A DNA stretch of 64,000 nucleotides from Oscillospiraceae bacterium (lineage in GTDB: Bacteria; Bacillota; Clostridia; Oscillospirales; Oscillospiraceae): the NCBI GenBank assembly GCA_017508045.1, contig JAFVZT010000030.1:1-64000 (forward strand), read 5' to 3'. Below, in pieces: positions 17,383 to 26,787 of the stretch (positions are counted from its first letter, which is position 1; every line of letters starts with the position of its first letter). The notes below the pieces were generated by a model. The model was not told where the DNA came from, did no database searches, and saw only the letters and a list, made by a program, of their open reading frames with translations. The translations under genes were made by a program, and so were the position numbers.

Positions 17383-19502
17383 AAATTCTTTCCATGACTG
17401 CCACCTTTGGCAAACTGTCCAACGAAACCCTGACCCTTAAGCCCGGTTTAAATGTCATTCACGCCCCCAACGAATGGGGCAAAAGTACCTGGTGCGCCTT
17501 TTTGGTTGCCATGCTTTACGGCATTGACACCCGGGAACGGTCAACCCAATCTGCCCTTGCAGACAAGGAGCGTTATGCCCCCTGGTCCGGACAGGAGATG
17601 TCCGGAAGAATGGATATTATATGGAATGACCGGAAAATTACCATCGAGCGTGGCACCAAGGGGCGCACCCCCTTTGGGAACTTTCGGGCATACGAAACCG
17701 AAAACGGTTTGCCCGTACCGGAGCTTACCGCGGCCAACTGCGGAGAAACCCTCTTGGGTGTGGAAAAAAGTGTATTTGTAAGAACCGGATTTTTAAAGCT
17801 GGCAGACCTGCCGGTGACGCAGGACGAGGCTTTGCGCCGCAGACTCAATGCTCTGGTCACCACCGGCGACGAAAGCAATGCCGGAGATGCCTTAGCGCAA
17901 AAGCTAAAGGATTTAAAAAATCGCTGCCGCCACAATAAGACCGGTCTTATTCCCCAGGCGGAAGCGCAGCGCAATGCGCTTTCAGACAGCTTAGCGCAGC
18001 TGCGCCGCTTGCAGGAACAATCCCAGGGTATCCGTCTGCGCCAGAGGGTTTTGGAGCAGAATATGCAGTTGCTGGAAAATCACCAGACCGCCCTAGCCTA
18101 TGAAGCCGCCCAGAAAGACGCCCAGCGTGTTGATGCTGCCCAGCAGGAACGCCGGGACGCACACGCCGCACTGGAGGCTCTGGAGCAGGCGTGCCGGCAG
18201 CTGCCTACCCGTCAGGAAACCGAGGAGCAGCTGCGCCTGTTGGAGATATTGCAGCTGCGGCAATCCGATTTGGAAAAGGAAGTGCTTCCGGAAGTCCCTC
18301 AGCCCCCAACGCCCCCTGCTCCCTTTGGGGGTATGGATGCAGAGCAAGCCCTGCAACAGGCAAAAAGCGACAAGGCAGCCTTTGAAATGCTGTCCAAGCC
18401 CCTGTCCCCTGTTTTGCCCATTTTAGCAGGACTGTTTTTGGCCGCTGCCATTGGTATCGCATTTATCGCTTGGTATGCTTCCCCCGTACTGCTGTTATTT
18501 TCCGGTATTTTCTTCTTTGCACATATACGAGGTAAAACTGCCCAGGCCCGGGACCGTAAGGCAATTTCTAACCAATATCCGGGTCTTGCACCCCAGCAGT
18601 GGGTGGATATGGCAACAGCATATTGGGAGGACTCCAAAGCCTTCACCCAAGCCTGCGCCACCCGGGATGCTCTTTTGCGCAGCCAGACGCAAAAAAGCGA
18701 TGCCCTCAATCAGGATACCCGGCGTTTAACCGGCGGCGCGCCTATTTTCCAGTCCATTGCTCAATGCCGGAAAATTTTGTCAACTCACGACGAGCTTAGA
18801 AACGCACAAATCCGTTACGAACAAGCAAGCAAACAGGCAATAGACCTTGCCGCTATGGCAAAGCCCTCAAAAGAGCCTGCTTTTCCGGATACCTTAACCC
18901 TTTCCAAGGAAGAAACCATAGCTTCATTGGCAGATGCCGGCGCAGAGCTGCGCCTGCTGCACCAAAATTTAGGCAGCTGCCAGGGGCAAATGAATGCCTT
19001 AGGACAAGAAGAAACATTGTCCCGGTCTTTAGAGCAGGTAAACAGCCGTATCCGTCGGCTGGAGGATACTTACAGCGCGCTGAATCTTGCCATAGAAACT
19101 CTGGCGGAGGCATCCGCCCAGCTGCAGCGCCGGTTTGCGCCGCGGATTTCTCAGCGGGCGCAGGAGCTGTTTGGAACACTTACCGGCAACCGTTATGACC
19201 GATTGCAGCTAACCAAGGAGCTGCATCTTCACGCCGGTGCTCAGGGAGAAAATACCCTTCGCCCTGCCCTGTGGCGCAGCGAAGGAACGGTTGACCAATT
19301 GTATCTTGCCTTGCGCCTTGCCGTTTCCGGGGAGCTGACTCCCCACGCACCTCTGGTGCTGGACGACGCTCTTGTGCGCTTTGATGATACACGGCTTGCT
19401 TTGGCTATGGATATTTTAAAGGAAGAATCCGGACAAAAACAGGTTATCGTTTTTACCTGCCAGGGCAGGGAGACAAATTACCTGGAAAATCCCATAAAAT
19501 AG
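17379..19502 (+). CDS. YhaN-like AAA ATPase (Rad50/SbcC type)
   Basis: 707 aa. Walker A is unusual (HAPNEWGKST, without the central Gly), as in YhaN-type proteins. Long coiled coils span about 175-300 and 540-600. A hydrophobic hairpin near 345-385 (PVLPILAGLFLAAAIGIAFI ... VLLLFSGIFFF) suggests membrane attachment. The C-terminal Walker B is LVLDDALVRFDD. With the nuclease upstream it should form a DNA end-processing complex. GC is slightly higher than in the flanking genes. Confidence 0.87.
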   Translation: MKILSMTATFGKLSNETLTLKPGLNVIHAPNEWGKSTWCAFLVAMLYGIDTRERSTQSALADKERYAPWSGQEMSGRMDIIWNDRKITIERGTKGRTPFGNFRAYETENGLPVPELTAANCGETLLGVEKSVFVRTGFLKLADLPVTQDEALRRRLNALVTTGDESNAGDALAQKLKDLKNRCRHNKTGLIPQAEAQRNALSDSLAQLRRLQEQSQGIRLRQRVLEQNMQLLENHQTALAYEAAQKDAQRVDAAQQERRDAHAALEALEQACRQLPTRQETEEQLRLLEILQLRQSDLEKEVLPEVPQPPTPPAPFGGMDAEQALQQAKSDKAAFEMLSKPLSPVLPILAGLFLAAAIGIAFIAWYASPVLLLFSGIFFFAHIRGKTAQARDRKAISNQYPGLAPQQWVDMATAYWEDSKAFTQACATRDALLRSQTQKSDALNQDTRRLTGGAPIFQSIAQCRKILSTHDELRNAQIRYEQASKQAIDLAAMAKPSKEPAFPDTLTLSKEETIASLADAGAELRLLHQNLGSCQGQMNALGQEETLSRSLEQVNSRIRRLEDTYSALNLAIETLAEASAQLQRRFAPRISQRAQELFGTLTGNRYDRLQLTKELHLHAGAQGENTLRPALWRSEGTVDQLYLALRLAVSGELTPHAPLVLDDALVRFDDTRLALAMDILKEESGQKQVIVFTCQGRETNYLENPIK

Positions 19503-19517
19503 ATTAGGAGGGATTTT

Positions 19518-20192
19518 ATGGAATTAAGAGAAGTTACACTTTTGGCTGTTGTTGTTCGTATATTTGCTGCTGTTGTAATCGGCGGCCTCATCGGTCTGGA
19601 GCGTGAGCTGAAAAACCGCCCTGCCGGTCTGCGCACCTATATGGTTGTATGTCTGGGGTCTTGCCTTGTGATGATGACAAACCAATACATCTGTCAGGTT
19701 ATGGGTACAGGCGACCCGGTGCGAATGGGCGCGCAGGTGGTCAGCGGCATCGGCTTTCTGGGCGCCGGCACCATCATCGTCACCCGCCGCAGCCAAATTA
19801 AAGGTCTGACCACCGCAGCCGGTCTTTGGACGACAGCCTGTACCGGTCTTGCCATCGGTATAGGCTTCTACGAGGCCGCTATTGTAGGCGGTTTGACGGC
19901 AGTAATTGTTATGACGGTTATGCAGTATATTGACAGAAGTGTTCAGCGCAAGAGCAAATCCTTAGAACTGTACATAGAGCTTGGAAGCGCCTGCTCTTTG
20001 GGTGATTTTCTTCGGGCGCTGCGCAGTCAGAATATAGAGGTTCAGGATATCCACCGGGAACAGGATATGGAGAATGAGAAAAACATTCGCTCATATATTG
20101 CATTTTTAAAGCTGAAAAAACGCCAGCACTATCTGGAAATTCTGGAAGAGCTTCAGAAAATCCCCGGTGTGGAATACATAGAAAAGCTGTAA
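19518..20192 (+). CDS. MgtC/SapB-family membrane protein
   Basis: 224 aa. Four to five hydrophobic segments occupy the first 140 residues, with the MgtC signatures GLIGLERELKNRPAGLRTY and SGIGFLGAGTIIV. A soluble ACT-like C-terminal part follows (LYIELGSACSLGDFLRALRS). MgtC proteins act in Mg2+ limitation and control F-ATPase in Salmonella; in Clostridia the role is not established. Preceded by AGGAGGGA. Confidence 0.88.
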   Translation: MELREVTLLAVVVRIFAAVVIGGLIGLERELKNRPAGLRTYMVVCLGSCLVMMTNQYICQVMGTGDPVRMGAQVVSGIGFLGAGTIIVTRRSQIKGLTTAAGLWTTACTGLAIGIGFYEAAIVGGLTAVIVMTVMQYIDRSVQRKSKSLELYIELGSACSLGDFLRALRSQNIEVQDIHREQDMENEKNIRSYIAFLKLKKRQHYLEILEELQKIPGVEYIEKL

Positions 20193-20207
20193 TGCCCCAA
20201 TTGCTAT

Positions 20208-20240
20208 AAAAATCCCCTGACTTTTCAGTCAGGGGATTTT
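20208..20240. terminator. Bidirectional terminator between mgtC-like gene and pfp
   Basis: A 13-bp stem (AAAATCCCCTGAC / GTCAGGGGATTTT) with A- and T-runs on the two sides, serving both convergent genes. Confidence 0.88.
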
Positions 20241-20246
20241 CATAAA

Positions 20247-21905
20247 TTAAGCTTTTTCCAGAGCCAAGGTTCTGGTGGTCAGGTCGCAAACCTCGCTGGG
20301 TCCAAAGTACTGGATAGCACCGGGGTAGACATAGCAGGTTTCTACCGCCCACTTTTCTCTGTTTGCCTCGAAGTACTTGAAGGGCTTGCCTTCAAGCTCT
20401 ACCAGCGCCTTACGGATAACCGGCTTATCGTGGCCATGGCGGCGCTCGATGTTCATCATCTTTGTGATGGGCATACCGCCGGCAACCCACTCCTGAGCAG
20501 GCTTGCTCAGATTGGAGACCTTGGACAGATACCCGTTAAAGCCATACTGGATCAGCATAAAGGCGTTGTAGCCCAGGCTGTAGCAGTAGTCAGCATCAAA
20601 GTTGGAGGGGAATGCGCAGCGGCCCTCGTAGCCTAAGAAATGGTGCAAAGCGGAGAACTTGCCGTTGTAGGTACCGGCAGCCTTGCGGGCAGCCAAATTA
20701 TTTTTAACCATTTCGGAGAACAGCTTCTCGGATTCAATCAGAGAAACCTGCACATTGCCATGGGGGTCACGCTCTAAGAACAGCTGCTGCTGGATGGACT
20801 GGGGCAGCAGAGCAAACACAGCCATGGATTCCTTAGTCAGGCCGGCTTCGATAAATGCATATTTATCGTTCCAGGAGGGCAGCGCATTGAAATCGTCAGC
20901 CTTTTTGCCTGCCAACAGCTCATTGATTTCCGCAATCAGCACGGAGAACTCGGGAACAAATTCCACGATACCCTCGGGAATGATGGCCACACCGAAATTC
21001 CAGCCCTTGGCTGCCCGGGCAGCGACAGAGTCGGCAATATACTCGGTAATCTGTGCCAAAGACATCTTCTTAGCGGCAACCTCTTCGCCGATCAAGCAGA
21101 TGTTCGGCTGGGTCTGCAATGCAGTCTCCAATGCCACGTGGGAGGCAGACCGACCCATAACCTTGACAAAGTGCCAATACTTCTTGGCGGAGTTGGCATC
21201 GCGCTCAATGTTACCTACAATTTCGCTGTAGGTCTTGGTGGCGGTATCGAAGCCGAAGGAACACTCGATATCCTCGTTCTTCAGGTCGCCGTCAATGGTC
21301 TTGGGGCAGCCAATGACCTGCACGCCAGTATTATGGGCAGCAAAGTACTCAGCCAGAACTGCGGCGTTGGTGTTGGAGTCGTCACCGCCGATAATCACAA
21401 TAGCGGTAATGCCATGCTTCTTGCAAACCTCGGCAACAACGGCAAACTGCTCCTCGGTTTCCAGCTTGGTACGGCCGGAGCCGATAATGTCAAAGCCGCC
21501 GGTATTGCGGTAGCGGTTAATGTACTCATCGTCAAATTCCACATAGCTGTCTTCCAAAAGACCGCTGGGGCCGCCCTTAAAGCCATACAGGACATTGTCC
21601 TTGTCGGTGGCCTTCAGCGCATCGTACAAGCCGCAGATGACATTGTGACCGCCGGGGGCCTGACCGCCGGAAAGGATGACACCCACAACCTGCTTTTTGG
21701 CTTTAGAGGTGTTGGCGCCCTTTTGGAAGGTAATCTCGTTTTTGCCGTAGGTGTTGGGGAAAAGAGCCTTAATCTTCTCCTGATCCGCTACACTTTCGGT
21801 GGGATTGCCGTTTTTGACGCAGATTTCGGAAATACCGTTTCTGAGCATACCCGGAAGTTTCGGGTTATACTGGTATCTTGCCAGCTGCAAAGGGGAAATT
21901 TTCAT
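20247..21905 (-). CDS. pfp: Diphosphate--fructose-6-phosphate 1-phosphotransferase
   Basis: 552 aa, of the long PPi-dependent class related to the plant beta subunit. Motifs are [14 protein letters not shown], then [11 protein letters not shown] and PKTIDGDL. The Asp in GGDD and the Lys in PKTIDGD mark pyrophosphate rather than ATP use. It makes fructose 1,6-bisphosphate reversibly at low energy cost, typical of anaerobes. It is divergent from fba, the next step of glycolysis, over a 250-bp AT-rich gap. Confidence 0.95.
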   Translation of the reverse strand: MKISPLQLARYQYNPKLPGMLRNGISEICVKNGNPTESVADQEKIKALFPNTYGKNEITFQKGANTSKAKKQVVGVILSGGQAPGGHNVICGLYDALKATDKDNVLYGFKGGPSGLLEDSYVEFDDEYINRYRNTGGFDIIGSGRTKLETEEQFAVVAEVCKKHGITAIVIIGGDDSNTNAAVLAEYFAAHNTGVQVIGCPKTIDGDLKNEDIECSFGFDTATKTYSEIVGNIERDANSAKKYWHFVKVMGRSASHVALETALQTQPNICLIGEEVAAKKMSLAQITEYIADSVAARAAKGWNFGVAIIPEGIVEFVPEFSVLIAEINELLAGKKADDFNALPSWNDKYAFIEAGLTKESMAVFALLPQSIQQQLFLERDPHGNVQVSLIESEKLFSEMVKNNLAARKAAGTYNGKFSALHHFLGYEGRCAFPSNFDADYCYSLGYNAFMLIQYGFNGYLSKVSNLSKPAQEWVAGGMPITKMMNIERRHGHDKPVIRKALVELEGKPFKYFEANREKWAVETCYVYPGAIQYFGPSEVCDLTTRTLALEKA

Positions 21906-22073
21906 ATTCTAACACTCCTTGCTGATTGTTTGCGTAATTATTCCGCAATTATTATACTGCATTTAATAAAAAAGGTAAATAGTCATTTCCAATATTTTTC
22001 TCCAAAAAAACCATGGATAAGTATGGAGAAATTGTTGATTACCCATATAGTTTCCCCAATTGAAATATTTGTA

Positions 22074-22101
22074 TTGAAAACAGAAAAAACTGTGCTATAA
22101 T
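22074..22101 (+). promoter_or_regulatory. Promoter of fba
   Basis: TTGAAA at 22074-22079, 16-bp spacer, TATAAT at 22096-22101, 55 bp before the fba start. Confidence 0.8.
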
Positions 22102-22155
22102 GGGATTTGTAAAAATACGGGTTTTCCCCGCTTATTTAAGAAAGGATTGAAAATT

Positions 22156-23124
22156 ATGGCTCTCGTAACTACTACCGAAATGTTTAAGAAGGCCTACGAC
22201 GGCGGTTATGCCATCGGCGCTTTCAACGTCAACAACATGGAGATTGTTCAGGCAATCACCGAGGCTTGTAAGGAAGAAAACTCTCCTGTTATCCTGCAGG
22301 TTTCCAAGGGTGCCCGCGCCTACGCCAACCACACCTACCTGGTAAAGCTGGTTGAGGCTGCCGTTCTGGAATGCCCCAACATTCCCATTGCTTTGCATCT
22401 GGACCACGGTGACAGCTTCGAGACCTGCAAGAGCTGCATTGACGGCGGCTTTACCTCTGTTATGATCGACGCCTCCTCCAAGTCCTTTGAGGAGAACATC
22501 GAAATCACCAGAAAGGTTGTTGAGTATGCCCACGACCGGGGTGTTGTGGTTGAGGCTGAGCTGGGCTCTCTGGCCGGCATCGAAGATGAGGTCAACGTCT
22601 CCGCTGAGGCTGCCTCCTATACCCGTCCCGAAGAGGTTGAGGAATTCGTAACCCGTACCGGCTGTGACTCTCTGGCTATCGCCATTGGCACCTCCCACGG
22701 CGCTTACAAGTTCACCCCCGAGCAGTGCACCCGCAACGAGCAAGGCATTCTGGTTCCCCCTGCCCTGCGCTTCGACGTTCTGGAAGAGGTCACCCGCCGT
22801 CTGCCCGGCTTCCCCATTGTTCTGCACGGCTCTTCCTCCGTTCCTCAGGAGTACGTAGCTATGGTTAACGCCAACGGCGGCAAGATGCCCAATGCCATCG
22901 GTGTTCCCGAAGAGCAGCTGCGTAAGGCTGCTGCCCTGTCCGTCTGCAAGATCAACATCGACTCCGACCTGCGTCTTGCCATGACCGGCACCATCCGGAA
23001 GTTCTTCAACGATGAGCCTTCCAAGTTTGACCCCCGTGAGTACCTGAAGCCCGCCCGTGCCAACATTAAGGAAATTGTTCGCCACAAGCTGATCAACGTC
23101 CTGGGCTGCGCCGGCAAGGCCTAA
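22156..23124 (+). CDS. fba: Class II fructose-1,6-bisphosphate aldolase
   Basis: 322 aa from ATG 22156 (MALVTTTEMFKKAYDGGYAI) behind AAAGGAT. Zinc ligands and catalytic residues appear in HLDHGDSFE, VEAELGSLAGIEDE, GTSHGAYK, VLHGSSSVPQ and CKINIDSDLR. It splits fructose 1,6-bisphosphate to two triose phosphates. The coding sequence is rich in preferred codons, as expected for a highly expressed gene, and has its own promoter and terminator. Confidence 0.97.
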   Translation: MALVTTTEMFKKAYDGGYAIGAFNVNNMEIVQAITEACKEENSPVILQVSKGARAYANHTYLVKLVEAAVLECPNIPIALHLDHGDSFETCKSCIDGGFTSVMIDASSKSFEENIEITRKVVEYAHDRGVVVEAELGSLAGIEDEVNVSAEAASYTRPEEVEEFVTRTGCDSLAIAIGTSHGAYKFTPEQCTRNEQGILVPPALRFDVLEEVTRRLPGFPIVLHGSSSVPQEYVAMVNANGGKMPNAIGVPEEQLRKAAALSVCKINIDSDLRLAMTGTIRKFFNDEPSKFDPREYLKPARANIKEIVRHKLINVLGCAGKA

Positions 23125-23137
23125 GCTTATTAAGAAA

Positions 23138-23172
23138 ATGCCACCTTTTGAGCTAAGCTCGAAAGGTGGCAT
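23138..23172. terminator. Bidirectional terminator between fba and permease gene
   Basis: An 11-bp stem ATGCCACCTTT / AAAGGTGGCAT with an inner AGCT stem, followed by ATTTTTAT. Confidence 0.85.
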
Positions 23173-23189
23173 ATTTTTATAGAAAAATG

Positions 23190-24323
23190 TTACGAAAAGA
23201 GCAAGCTGAACCCAGCCAAAATGGCGAGGAACGCAAAATTAAAAGCAGAAAACAGCAAAATATAGTGTCCTGTTTTTCCTTTGTTGTATTTGCTGTACTC
23301 CCGGAAGGTAATCAAGCTGGCAAGAGATGCAATCAGCGTGCCTACGCCGCCGATATTCACACCCAACAAAAGCTGCCTGTAGTTATCCGTAAATTGGGAA
23401 AGCAGAATTGCCGACGGCACATTGCTGATAACCTGGCAGGATAGCATAGATACAAGCAGAGTGTTCTTCTTCAAAAGGAAGGAAAACAGATTGCGCACAG
23501 CATCAATCCGCGCCATATTTCCCGAAAAGATGAAGAAAAACACAAAGGTAAAAATCAGCGGGTAATCCACCATCTTCAATGCCTTCCGGTCCATGAATAT
23601 CAGCACTGCCGGGATGACAATAAGACCGAGTATATACGGTATGCCCCGAAACACAATGGCAAGGGCAAGGGCAAACAAAATTAGGTATACTACAGAGCGC
23701 CCAACCGGCAAATGTGTTTCTTCATCCTTTAATTCAAGCGGCTCGGATTTTACAAAAAAGATGCAGCACAGGGTAATCAGCAAAATCGCCAGCACAAAGG
23801 GCGCAGCCATAATGCCCATAAATTCCATTGTGGGAATTTGAAACTTTGTGTACAGGTACAGGTTTTGGGGATTGCCGAAAGGGGTAAGCATACCGCCTAA
23901 GTTTGCGGCGATGTTTTGCATAATAAAGGTAAACGCCATATACTTGCCCTTGCCGGTGCTGACCATAACATAGGTGCCCAGGGGCAAAAAGGTAAGCAGC
24001 GCCATATCGTTGGCGATGAGCATAGAGCCGATAAAGGTGATGTACACCAGCGCAAGAATACAGATTCGTGTGTTGCGGAAGGTCTGTATCAGTTTTTTCG
24101 CCAATATGTAGAAGAAATGAATATTCTTCAGGGCGCAGACCACAGCCAGCACGCAAAACAGGCAGGTTAAGGTTTTGACATCAAAATACGCAAGATATGC
24201 TTCGTCCGGGGGTACAAAAAAGCAGGTAATCGCTGCGGCAATCATGGCAATGATCATTACCACATTTTTCTTGACGAAGCTGCCAAAGCCCCGGTATAAA
24301 TGTAGATGGTTTATGATGCTCAC
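23190..24323 (-). CDS. SLC13/CitMHS/ArsB-type anion permease
   Basis: 377 aa, strongly hydrophobic, with about ten membrane segments. The sequence around MLTPFGNPQNLYLYTKF and NVPSAILLSQFTDN resembles the two re-entrant Asn/Pro/Thr motifs of the ion-transporter superfamily that includes citrate, arsenite and Na+/H+ carriers. The substrate cannot be told. It is a single gene between two terminators. A role in carboxylate uptake for the neighbouring arylacetate operon is possible but unsupported. Confidence 0.75.
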   Translation of the reverse strand: MSIINHLHLYRGFGSFVKKNVVMIIAMIAAAITCFFVPPDEAYLAYFDVKTLTCLFCVLAVVCALKNIHFFYILAKKLIQTFRNTRICILALVYITFIGSMLIANDMALLTFLPLGTYVMVSTGKGKYMAFTFIMQNIAANLGGMLTPFGNPQNLYLYTKFQIPTMEFMGIMAAPFVLAILLITLCCIFFVKSEPLELKDEETHLPVGRSVVYLILFALALAIVFRGIPYILGLIVIPAVLIFMDRKALKMVDYPLIFTFVFFFIFSGNMARIDAVRNLFSFLLKKNTLLVSMLSCQVISNVPSAILLSQFTDNYRQLLLGVNIGGVGTLIASLASLITFREYSKYNKGKTGHYILLFSAFNFAFLAILAGFSLLFS

Positions 24324-24387
24324 TTCCTTTTTAAAACCTACTCATTATCCATAATATGACCAAATTTGTCAAGATGTTCTTATAAAT

Positions 24388-24431
24388 AAAAATCCGAACC
24401 CACTTCCGATTGGAAATGCGTTCGGATTTTT
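24388..24431 (-). terminator. Terminator of the arylacetate operon
   Basis: AAAAATCCGAAC / GTTCGGATTTTT, a 12-bp stem with a 20-nt apical part. It closely resembles the terminator at 32116-32160. Confidence 0.85.
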
Positions 24432-24448
24432 CATAGGTGTGCTTATAG

Positions 24449-24877
24449 TTAGCGGATACCCAATTCTTCGCCGGTACTGGGCGTCAACCCATAGCTTTGT
24501 AGCAGGGCAACAAACCTTTCTGTCTCAGCAACACGGAAAACAATGTAGGCCTTGCCTTCAATATGGGTGAACAGGGAGTACATATATTCAATGTCAATGT
24601 TGCCTTCTGCCAATGCAGCCAGAACCGGCGCAATACCGCCCGGCTGATCCGGAACTGCAACAACCTGCACAGGTGTCATAGACATCAGATAACCATGCTG
24701 CATCAGAATGGAGGTCGCTTTTTCCGCATTGTCCACGATTATACGCAGAACGCCGTAATCCGCGGTCTCCGCAATGGAAACAGCACGCAGGTCGATACCG
24801 TTTTCAGCCAAAATGCCGGTAATTTCAGCAAACTGTCCGGCGCGGTTTTCCAGAAATACAGAAATTTGATATACCAT
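24449..24877 (-). CDS. Double ACT-domain protein
   Basis: 142 aa made of two ACT folds (residues 1-70 VYQISVFLENRAGQFAEITG; 72-142 VVAVPDQPGGIAPVLAALAE). ACT domains bind amino acids; stand-alone pairs like this commonly sit beside phenylacetate-CoA ligase genes. Here it is the last gene of the operon, 12 nt after paaK. With the Phe T-box upstream, it may sense an aromatic amino acid to adjust the ligase or oxidoreductase (inference). Confidence 0.85.
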   Translation of the reverse strand: MVYQISVFLENRAGQFAEITGILAENGIDLRAVSIAETADYGVLRIIVDNAEKATSILMQHGYLMSMTPVQVVAVPDQPGGIAPVLAALAEGNIDIEYMYSLFTHIEGKAYIVFRVAETERFVALLQSYGLTPSTGEELGIR

Positions 24878-24888
24878 CTTATTCCCCC

Positions 24889-26187
24889 TTAAATCTTACG
24901 TTTGTCAATGATACGAACAGCCTTGCCTTCACTGCGGGCAATGGTCTTTGGCGCTACAAGACGAACCTTTGCATAGATACCCAGCATAGCCTTAAGGGCG
25001 CTGACCAAAGCCTTTTCCATAGAGGTAATCTTTGCAAGAGAATCGGAGAAGTTTTCCGGTGTCATTTCTACCATGACCTCCAGTGTATCGGAGTGGTTCA
25101 CACGATCCACAATGATCTGATAGTTGGCAGGATATCCCTCCTCCAAAAGAACCGCTTCAATCTGCGAGGGGAAGACATTGACACCCTTGACGATCAGCAT
25201 ATCGTCACTGCGGCCCATGGGCTTGGACATTTTCACGTGAGTTCTGCCGCAGGAACAGGGCTTTCTGCTCAGCACGCATATGTCACGGGTGCGGTAGCGC
25301 AGCAAGGGGAAGGCCTGCTTGGTAATGGATGTAAAGACCAGCTCTCCCTTGGAGCCTTCCGGCAAAACCTCACCGGTGTTGGGATCAATGATCTCTGCGA
25401 TGAAGTGGTCTTCATTGATATGCATACCGGTCTGCTCCTGGCATTCGTAGGCGACACCCGGACCGGAGGTCTCCGTCAGACCGTAAATGTCGTATGCCTT
25501 AATGCCCAATGCGTTCTGAATCTCTTCCCGCATCTCTTCGCTCCATGCTTCGGCGCCGAAAATACCGGCCTTCAGCTTGATCTGGTCGCGCAAGCCCCGT
25601 TCATGGATGTTCTCTGCCAGATAAGCGGCATAAGAGGGAGTGCAGCACAAAATAGTGGAGCCTAAATCGGTCATAAACTGGAGCTGACGGTCTGTGTTTC
25701 CGGAAGACAACGGCAGTGTCAGACAACCAACCTTGTGAGATCCGCCGTGCATACCGGAGCCACCGGTAAACAATCCGTAGCCATAGGCAATATGACAGAC
25801 ATCTTCTTTTGTGCCGCCGGCAGCCACAATGGCACGGGCGCAGCAATCCTCCCACAGATCCACATCATGCTGGGTATAGAAGGCCACCACACGCTTGCCG
25901 GTGGTTCCGGAGGTGGAGTGAATACGGACACATTCGGATTGCGGCACAGCCAGCAAGCCGTAAGGATACGCTTCCCGCAGATCGTCCTTGCTTAAGAAGG
26001 GCAATTTTTTAAGATCCTCCACACCCTGAATATCCGCAGGCGTCAATCCCTTTTCTTCCATCTTTTTGCGGTAGTAGGGCACATTGTCCCAAACATGCTG
26101 CACCTGCTTGACCAGGCGTTCATTTTGCCACGCCAAAAGCTGCTGCGGGCTGGCAGTTTCAATTTCCGGCTGATAATAGTTTGCCAT
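24889..26187 (-). CDS. paaK: Phenylacetate--CoA ligase
   Basis: 432 aa from ATG 26187 (MANYYQPEIETASPQQLLAW) behind AAGGAGAAAC; an upstream in-frame start at 26220 overlaps iorB. It has the PaaK-type P-loop IHSTSGTTGKRV and the motifs DIYGLTETSG, RYRTRDICVL and GRSDDMLIVKGVNVFPSQIE. It forms phenylacetyl-CoA, or a related arylacetyl-CoA, from the acid, ATP and CoA. Beside iorAB it would supply the substrate for reductive carboxylation, or act on the product in the opposite direction. Confidence 0.93.
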   Translation of the reverse strand: MANYYQPEIETASPQQLLAWQNERLVKQVQHVWDNVPYYRKKMEEKGLTPADIQGVEDLKKLPFLSKDDLREAYPYGLLAVPQSECVRIHSTSGTTGKRVVAFYTQHDVDLWEDCCARAIVAAGGTKEDVCHIAYGYGLFTGGSGMHGGSHKVGCLTLPLSSGNTDRQLQFMTDLGSTILCCTPSYAAYLAENIHERGLRDQIKLKAGIFGAEAWSEEMREEIQNALGIKAYDIYGLTETSGPGVAYECQEQTGMHINEDHFIAEIIDPNTGEVLPEGSKGELVFTSITKQAFPLLRYRTRDICVLSRKPCSCGRTHVKMSKPMGRSDDMLIVKGVNVFPSQIEAVLLEEGYPANYQIIVDRVNHSDTLEVMVEMTPENFSDSLAKITSMEKALVSALKAMLGIYAKVRLVAPKTIARSEGKAVRIIDKRKI

Positions 26188-26212
26188 TTTCTTGTTTCTC
26201 CTTTTCTTGGGT

Positions 26213-26785
26213 TCAGGCATTGCGTCCCAAACGGAATGCCGCTTTGTTCAGTTCCAAGAATTTGGCGGGGACACTTTTTTCAATGGCATCCATCCACTCT
26301 TCTTCCGTAAAATCAAAGCAGCGGGACAGCCGGCCCATCAAAACAATGTTGACAGCCTTGGCAGAGCCTGCCTGCTCAGCCAATGTCAGCGCATCAATAG
26401 CATCCACATTCAAGCCGGCGGCATTCATCTGCTCCACCAGACCCTGGGGATATTCCGCCGCGCCGGTAATAACCGGCATAGGGCTGATCTTTTGGGTATT
26501 GACCACAATCTTACCGCCAGGCTTCAGATATTCCGTCCAGCGGGCAGCCTCCAACAGCTCAAAAGAAACAATGAAATCTGCTTCGCCCTTGTCAATAACC
26601 GGGGAGTAAACCTTGTCGCCGAAGCGAACATAGGTAACCACGCTGCCACCGCGCTGACTCATACCGTGTACCTCGGACACCTTGATATCATAGCCCTTCT
26701 GCAGCAGCATACGTCCTAACAGCTTGGATGCCAAAAGGCTGCCCTGTCCACCGACACCAACAATCATAATATTATTTGTTCTCAT
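26213..26785 (-). CDS. iorB: Indolepyruvate:ferredoxin oxidoreductase, beta subunit
   Basis: 190 aa of the pyruvate-ferredoxin oxidoreductase gamma-like fold (MIVGVGGQGSLLASKLLGRM, SEVHGMSQRGGSVVTYVRFG). Partner of IorA, encoded 2 nt upstream. The complex interconverts aryl pyruvates with arylacetyl-CoA + CO2 + reduced ferredoxin. Confidence 0.94.
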   Translation of the reverse strand: MRTNNIMIVGVGGQGSLLASKLLGRMLLQKGYDIKVSEVHGMSQRGGSVVTYVRFGDKVYSPVIDKGEADFIVSFELLEAARWTEYLKPGGKIVVNTQKISPMPVITGAAEYPQGLVEQMNAAGLNVDAIDALTLAEQAGSAKAVNIVLMGRLSRCFDFTEEEWMDAIEKSVPAKFLELNKAAFRLGRNA

Positions 26786-26787
26786 AT

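Noticed and set aside
21138..22100. A 320-codon plus-strand frame opposite pfp, and a 346-codon minus-strand frame over fba (22132-23172)
   Set aside because: Both are antisense to well-supported glycolytic genes with strong codon bias, which leaves the complementary strand open by chance.
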